From assembly GCA_030150265.1 (NCBI GenBank), contig JASLGG010000028.1, forward strand, positions 24,959-88,958: a stretch of DNA of 64,000 bases. Reading direction: 5' to 3'. This stretch comes from Protaetiibacter sp. (GTDB lineage Bacteria; Actinomycetota; Actinomycetes; Actinomycetales; Microbacteriaceae). Position numbers and translations under genes: made by a program. This document shows, one piece after another, positions 60,330 through 64,000 of this stretch. The notes below the pieces were generated by a model. The model was not told the origin of the DNA, searched no databases, and saw nothing but the letters and a program-made list of their open reading frames with translations. Each line of letters begins with the position of its first letter. Within the stretch, counting starts at the first letter, position 1.

Positions 60330-61019
60330 CTACGCGGTGTGAGCCTGGGGACGCCCCTTGACGCTCGAGGCGTAGACGTCGACGTACTCCTGGCCGCCCA
60401 GGTGCTCGAGCTCGTACATGATCTCGTCGGTGATCGAGCGCAGCACGAAACGGTCGCCCTCCATCCCCGCGAAACGCGAGAAGTCGAGGGGCTCGCCGAA
60501 CACGATGCCGACGCGGCGCACCTTCGGCAGCTTCGCCCCGACCGGCATGACCTTGTCGGTGTCGATCATGGCCACCGGGATCACCGGCACGCCCGCCTCG
60601 AGCACCATCCGCGCGATGCCGGTGCGCCCGCGGTACAGACGCCCGTCATGGCTGCGGGTGCCCTCCGGATAGATGCCCAGCCAGCCGCCCGACGCCAGGT
60701 GGTCGAGGCCCGTGTTGAGCGAGGCCTCGGAGGCCTTGCCGCCCGAGCGGTCGATCGGCAGCTGACCGACCCCCAGGAAGAACCAGCGGATGATGCGGCC
60801 CTTGAGCCCGCGTCCCGTGAAGTACTCGCTCTTCGCGAGGAAGCGGATCTGCCGGTCGACCACGAGCGGCAGGAAGATCGAGTCCATGAAGGAGAGGTGG
60901 TTGCTCGCGAAGATCACGGCGCCCTTGCGCGGCACGTTCTCGGAGCCGCGGATCCACGGCCGGAACACCGAGAGCAGGAACGGGCCGACGATGACGTTCT
61001 TCAGGAACAGATAGAACAC
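60330..61019 (-). CDS. plsC: 1-acylglycerol-3-phosphate acyltransferase-like protein
   Basis: This 229-residue PlsC-family acyltransferase makes phosphatidic acid from lysophosphatidic acid at the membrane. The catalytic NHLSFMDSIFL holds the H-x4-D motif near residue 40, and YPEGTRSHDGRLYRG holds the phosphate-binding EGTR. GTG at 61019 has GAGGGAGGG a few bases upstream. It lies 46 nt after the ROK gene and is probably cotranscribed. With fadD nearby it points to lipid synthesis. Confidence 0.9.
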   Translation of the reverse strand: MFYLFLKNVIVGPFLLSVFRPWIRGSENVPRKGAVIFASNHLSFMDSIFLPLVVDRQIRFLAKSEYFTGRGLKGRIIRWFFLGVGQLPIDRSGGKASEASLNTGLDHLASGGWLGIYPEGTRSHDGRLYRGRTGIARMVLEAGVPVIPVAMIDTDKVMPVGAKLPKVRRVGIVFGEPLDFSRFAGMEGDRFVLRSITDEIMYELEHLGGQEYVDVYASSVKGRPQAHTA

Positions 61020-61065
61020 GCGAGCCCTCCCTCGGCGAGTTTATGCGCGCCGCATGCCGAGCGCG

Positions 61066-62022
61066 TCATGCGCCCCGGGAATCGGAGTGGATGCGCGCGA
61101 GGTCCGCGGCGCCCACGATGCCGGCGTCGTTCACGAGCTCGGCGGTCGCGAACGCGGGCTCCGGGTGGAAGCCGCGAGCCGGCAGGTGCGCGAGGTACGC
61201 GTCGCGGATCGGCTCGAGCAGCAGCTCCCCCGCCGCCGCGACGCCGCCCCCGAAGACGAAGAGCTGCGGGTCGAGCACCGCGCTCAGCGACGCGGCCGCC
61301 TGGCCGAGCCAGCCGCCGAGCTCGCGCAGCGCGAAGAGCGCGCCCGGATCCTCGGCGACGATGAGCTCGTACACGATGCGGCCATCGAGCTCGCCGTGCT
61401 CCTCGCGGGCGGCCGCGAGCGCCTGGCCGATGCCGCGCTGGTCGGCGATCTCGTTCGCGAAGCGCAGCAGGGCACGCCCGGAGCCGTACTGCTCGATGCA
61501 GCCGCGCTGGCCGCAGCCGCACGGGAGGCCGCCCGGCACCACGCGCATGTGACCGATCTCCGCCGCCGCGCCGAAGCCGCCGCGGAACAGCCGCCCGTCG
61601 GTGACGATGGCGCCGCCGACACCCGTGCCGATCGTCAGCAGGGTCATGTCGCGGTGTCCGCGCCCCGCGCCGAAGCGGTACTCCGCCCATCCGGCCGCGT
61701 TCGCGTCGTTGTCGATCGTGATGTCGAGCCCCGGCAGGCGCTCGGAGAGGTCGGCGCGCAGCGGCTCGCTGCGCCACGGGATGTTGGGCGTGTAGTAGAC
61801 GGTGGACTGCGCCTCGTCGATGAAGCCCGGCGCGGCGACGCCGACCGCCGCGACCTCCTCCGCCTCGCGGAGGCTCTCGACGACCTCGACGACCGCCCGG
61901 ATGATCTCCGCACCGTCACCGGACGGCGTGGGACGCCGCTCCTGCCGCAGGATGGTGCCGTCCTCGGCGACGAGGCCGCCCGCGATCTTGGTCCCGCCGA
62001 TGTCGATTCCGATGGCATGCAC
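61066..62022 (-). CDS. ROK-family sugar kinase (glucokinase-like)
   Basis: This 318-residue kinase has the N-terminal ATP loop IGIDIGGTKIAGGLV, the catalytic NDANAAGWAEYRFGAG near residue 105, TIGTGVGGAIVTDGRL and the ROK zinc motif CGCGQRGCIEQYGSG. There is no DNA-binding domain, so it is an enzyme, not a NagC-type repressor. Glucose is the commonest substrate for such actinobacterial proteins but is not proven. GTG at 62022 follows TAGACT (62031-62036) by 8 nt, so its mRNA may be nearly leaderless. Divergent from fadD. Confidence 0.88.
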   Translation of the reverse strand: MHAIGIDIGGTKIAGGLVAEDGTILRQERRPTPSGDGAEIIRAVVEVVESLREAEEVAAVGVAAPGFIDEAQSTVYYTPNIPWRSEPLRADLSERLPGLDITIDNDANAAGWAEYRFGAGRGHRDMTLLTIGTGVGGAIVTDGRLFRGGFGAAAEIGHMRVVPGGLPCGCGQRGCIEQYGSGRALLRFANEIADQRGIGQALAAAREEHGELDGRIVYELIVAEDPGALFALRELGGWLGQAAASLSAVLDPQLFVFGGGVAAAGELLLEPIRDAYLAHLPARGFHPEPAFATAELVNDAGIVGAADLARIHSDSRGA

Positions 62023-62030
62023 GAGCCCCG

Positions 62031-62036
62031 AGTCTA
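62031..62036 (-). promoter_or_regulatory. -10 of the ROK kinase gene (TAGACT)
   Basis: On the minus strand TAGACT lies 8 nt before the GTG start at 62022. The same hexamer serves the aceE leader. No ribosome-binding site is visible between. Confidence 0.45.
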
Positions 62037-62125
62037 TCCAGCCCGCCCGGTTCGGACGCGCCGGGGTACGCGCCGGGTTACAGTGGACCCACGCCCGACC
62101 ACTCATCGGTACCGAAGGAGCTGCC

Positions 62126-63916
62126 GTGAACGAGATCTTTGTCCCTGCCGTCGTCCCGGCCGATCCGGAGGCGAACGCCACCGATCTGCTCGTCGACCGT
62201 GTCGCGACCACCCCCGACGCCCCGCTGTTCGCCCTGCCGACCGACGACGGCGGCTGGGAGGACGTCTCGACCGCGGAGTTCCACCGCCAGGTCGTCGCCC
62301 TCGCCAAGGGGCTGATCGCCGCCGGCATCCAGCCCGGCGAGAAGATCGGGTTCATCTGCCGCACGCGCTACGAGTGGACCCTCGTCGACTTCGCCACCTG
62401 GTTCGCGGGTGCCGTGCTCGTTCCGATCTACGAGACCTCCTCGCCCTCGCAGATCGCCTACACGCTCACCGACTCGGGCGCCACCGCGATCATCGTCGAG
62501 ACGCCCGAGCACTTCGCCCGCTTCGACGAGGTGCGCGCCGACCTCCCCCAGGTCACGAAGGTGTGGCAGCTCGGGCTCGGCGACCTCGACAAGCTCGTCG
62601 CGGGCGGCACCGCGGTCACCGACGACGAGGTCGAGACCCGCCGCACCGCCGCCAAGGGCTCCGACCTCGCGACCCTCATCTACACCTCGGGCTCGACCGG
62701 GACGCCCAAGGGCTGCATCCTCACCCACTCCAACTTCGTGGAGCTCTCCCGCAACGCGGCCGTCGCCATGAAGGAGGTCGTCGCGCCGGGCTCCTCGACG
62801 CTGCTGTTCATCACCACCGCCCACGTCTTCGCACGGTTCATCTCGATCCTCGGCGTGCACTCGGGCGTCAAGGTCGGCCACCAGGCCGACACCAAGCAGC
62901 TGCTCCCCGCGCTCGGCAGCTTCAAGCCGACCTTCCTCCTCGCGGTCCCGCGCGTGTTCGAGAAGGTCTACAACTCCGCCGAGCAGAAGGCCGCGGCGGG
63001 CGGCAAGGAGAAGATCTTCCACAAGGCCGCGGACGTCGCGATCGCCCACTCCAAGGCGCTCGACGCCGGCAAGGTGCCGCTCGGCCTCAAGCTGCAGTTC
63101 GCGCTCTTCGACAAGCTCGTCTACGGCAAGCTCAAGGAGGCGATGGGCGGCCGCGTGCGCTACGCGGTCTCCGGATCGGCGCCGCTCGGCCTGCGCCTCG
63201 GGCACTTCTTCCGCAGCCTCGACGTGCAGATCCTCGAGGGCTACGGCCTCACCGAGACGACGGCCCCCGCGACCGTCAACGTCGTGTCGAAGTTCAAGAT
63301 CGGCACCGTCGGCACCGCGCTGCCGGGCGTCGGCATCAAGATCGCCGACGACGGCGAGGTGCTCGTGAAGGGCATCGACGTCTTCGACGGCTACTGGAAC
63401 AAGCCCGCCGAGACCGCCGAGGTGTTCACGGGCGAGTGGTTCCACACGGGCGACATCGGCGCGCTCGACGACGAGGGCTACCTCACGATCACCGGTCGCA
63501 AGAAGGAGATCATCGTGACCGCCGGCGGCAAGAACGTCGCTCCGGCAGTGCTCGAGGACGCCCTGCGCGCGCACCCGCTGATCAGCCAGTGCCTCGTGGT
63601 GGGCGACTCGAAGCCGTTCATCGGTGCGCTCATCACCCTCGATCCGGAGGCGCTGCCGGGCTGGAAGGAGCGCAACGGGCTGGCCGCGGACACGCCGATC
63701 TCCGAACTCGTCAAGCATCCCGAACTGATTGCCGAGATCGACTCCGCCGTCGTCGAGGGCAACCGGAAGGTGTCCAACCCCGAGCAGATCAAGAAGTACC
63801 GGATCCTCGAGGTCGACTTCACCGTCGAGACCGGCGAGCTGACGCCGACCCTCAAGCTCAAGCGCAACATCATCCACGAGCAGCACGCGGCGCTGATCGA
63901 GCGGATCTACACGTAA
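62126..63916 (+). CDS. fadD: Long-chain fatty acyl-CoA synthetase
   Basis: This 596-residue AMP-forming ligase activates long-chain fatty acids as acyl-CoA. The phosphate loop is LIYTSGSTGTPKGCILTH near residue 190, followed by ILEGYGLTETTAPATVN (adenine motif), WFHTGDIGALDDEGYLTITGRKKEIIVTAGGKNVAP and a C-terminal Lys in TLKLKR. GTG at 62126 has GAAGGAG 7 nt upstream. Mycobacterial FadD15 occupies the matching place near plsC. Proteins of this group often work in lipid turnover and membrane remodelling. Confidence 0.92.
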   Translation: MNEIFVPAVVPADPEANATDLLVDRVATTPDAPLFALPTDDGGWEDVSTAEFHRQVVALAKGLIAAGIQPGEKIGFICRTRYEWTLVDFATWFAGAVLVPIYETSSPSQIAYTLTDSGATAIIVETPEHFARFDEVRADLPQVTKVWQLGLGDLDKLVAGGTAVTDDEVETRRTAAKGSDLATLIYTSGSTGTPKGCILTHSNFVELSRNAAVAMKEVVAPGSSTLLFITTAHVFARFISILGVHSGVKVGHQADTKQLLPALGSFKPTFLLAVPRVFEKVYNSAEQKAAAGGKEKIFHKAADVAIAHSKALDAGKVPLGLKLQFALFDKLVYGKLKEAMGGRVRYAVSGSAPLGLRLGHFFRSLDVQILEGYGLTETTAPATVNVVSKFKIGTVGTALPGVGIKIADDGEVLVKGIDVFDGYWNKPAETAEVFTGEWFHTGDIGALDDEGYLTITGRKKEIIVTAGGKNVAPAVLEDALRAHPLISQCLVVGDSKPFIGALITLDPEALPGWKERNGLAADTPISELVKHPELIAEIDSAVVEGNRKVSNPEQIKKYRILEVDFTVETGELTPTLKLKRNIIHEQHAALIERIYT

Positions 63917-63931
63917 GCACGGCAACGATTT

Positions 63932-63969
63932 CCGGGCCCGGACGCGACTCACACCGCGTCCGGGCCCGG
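63932..63969 (+). terminator. Hairpin terminator after fadD
   Basis: CCGGGCCCGGACGCG and CGCGTCCGGGCCCGG form a perfect 15-bp stem around the 8-nt loop ACTCACAC, 15 nt after the fadD stop. It is one of the strongest hairpins in the window. No T-run follows. Confidence 0.8.
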
Positions 63970-64000
63970 CTCGTATCGGTAGGTCCTGAACGGCGGGCTC

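Overview
The window is very GC-rich, almost wholly coding DNA from an actinobacterium. The family is most likely Microbacteriaceae (order Micrococcales). Evidence: an actinobacterial bc1-aa3 respiratory set with a di-haem cytochrome c subunit and a CtaF subunit, DUF3145/DUF3040/DUF3043 proteins, a PucR-type FasR next to the fab genes, a division cluster without ftsA and with sepF and DivIVA, and a GGTTTCGAGACGC...GCTCCTCAACC palindromic repeat typical of that family. The family call is inference from memory; no search was run.

Layout. Positions 1-1280: end of a proline-rich protein, tRNA-Val and an AhpE-like peroxiredoxin. 1243-8928: pyruvate dehydrogenase E1 (aceE), FasR-like regulator, then fabD-fabH-acpP-fabF, linking acetyl-CoA supply to type II fatty-acid synthesis. 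8930-12530: a possible 50-residue peptide gene, DUF3145, a family-A DNA polymerase-like protein and trpD. 12644-20714: respiratory chain genes, ctaE-qcrC-qcrA-qcrB on the plus strand and ctaC-ctaD-ctaF on the minus strand. 20907-26896: mixed housekeeping genes (erpA, M20 dipeptidase, DUF3043, pyrD, nrdR, hisD, flavin reductase). 27079-49988: one long minus-strand block, read mraZ-rsmH-ftsL-ftsI-murE-murF-mraY-murD-ftsW-murG-murC-ftsQ-ftsZ-yggS-sepF-divIVA-lspA-rluD-dnaE; it makes peptidoglycan precursors and builds the septum. 50170-63969: DUF3040, a polyprenyl synthase, the RNA polymerase motor HelR, an Rv2175c-like DNA-binding protein, a LysM wall protein, a PASTA-domain kinase (PknL), class II DAHP synthase, a phosphotransferase, PlsC, a ROK kinase and a long-chain acyl-CoA synthetase.

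The gene content and local order match the mycobacterial Rv2145c-Rv2245 region closely, so this is an old core segment of the chromosome. There are no CRISPR arrays, prophage genes, transposases or obvious transferred islands. No intergenic stretch reaches 300 bases.

I did not find a clear new system. The less ordinary signals are in the gaps: a small cysteine-containing peptide gene with its own operator-like dyad (8930-9125), a structured two-hairpin repeat present twice (20823-20898 and 27004-27079), a leaderless coupled leader peptide before aceE, several start codons placed 5-8 bases after -10-like hexamers, an elaborate mraZ control region with inverted GTGGAG arrays and two dyads (50021-50136), a duplicated scrap of the hisD 3' end, and MtrA-like boxes before the LysM gene.
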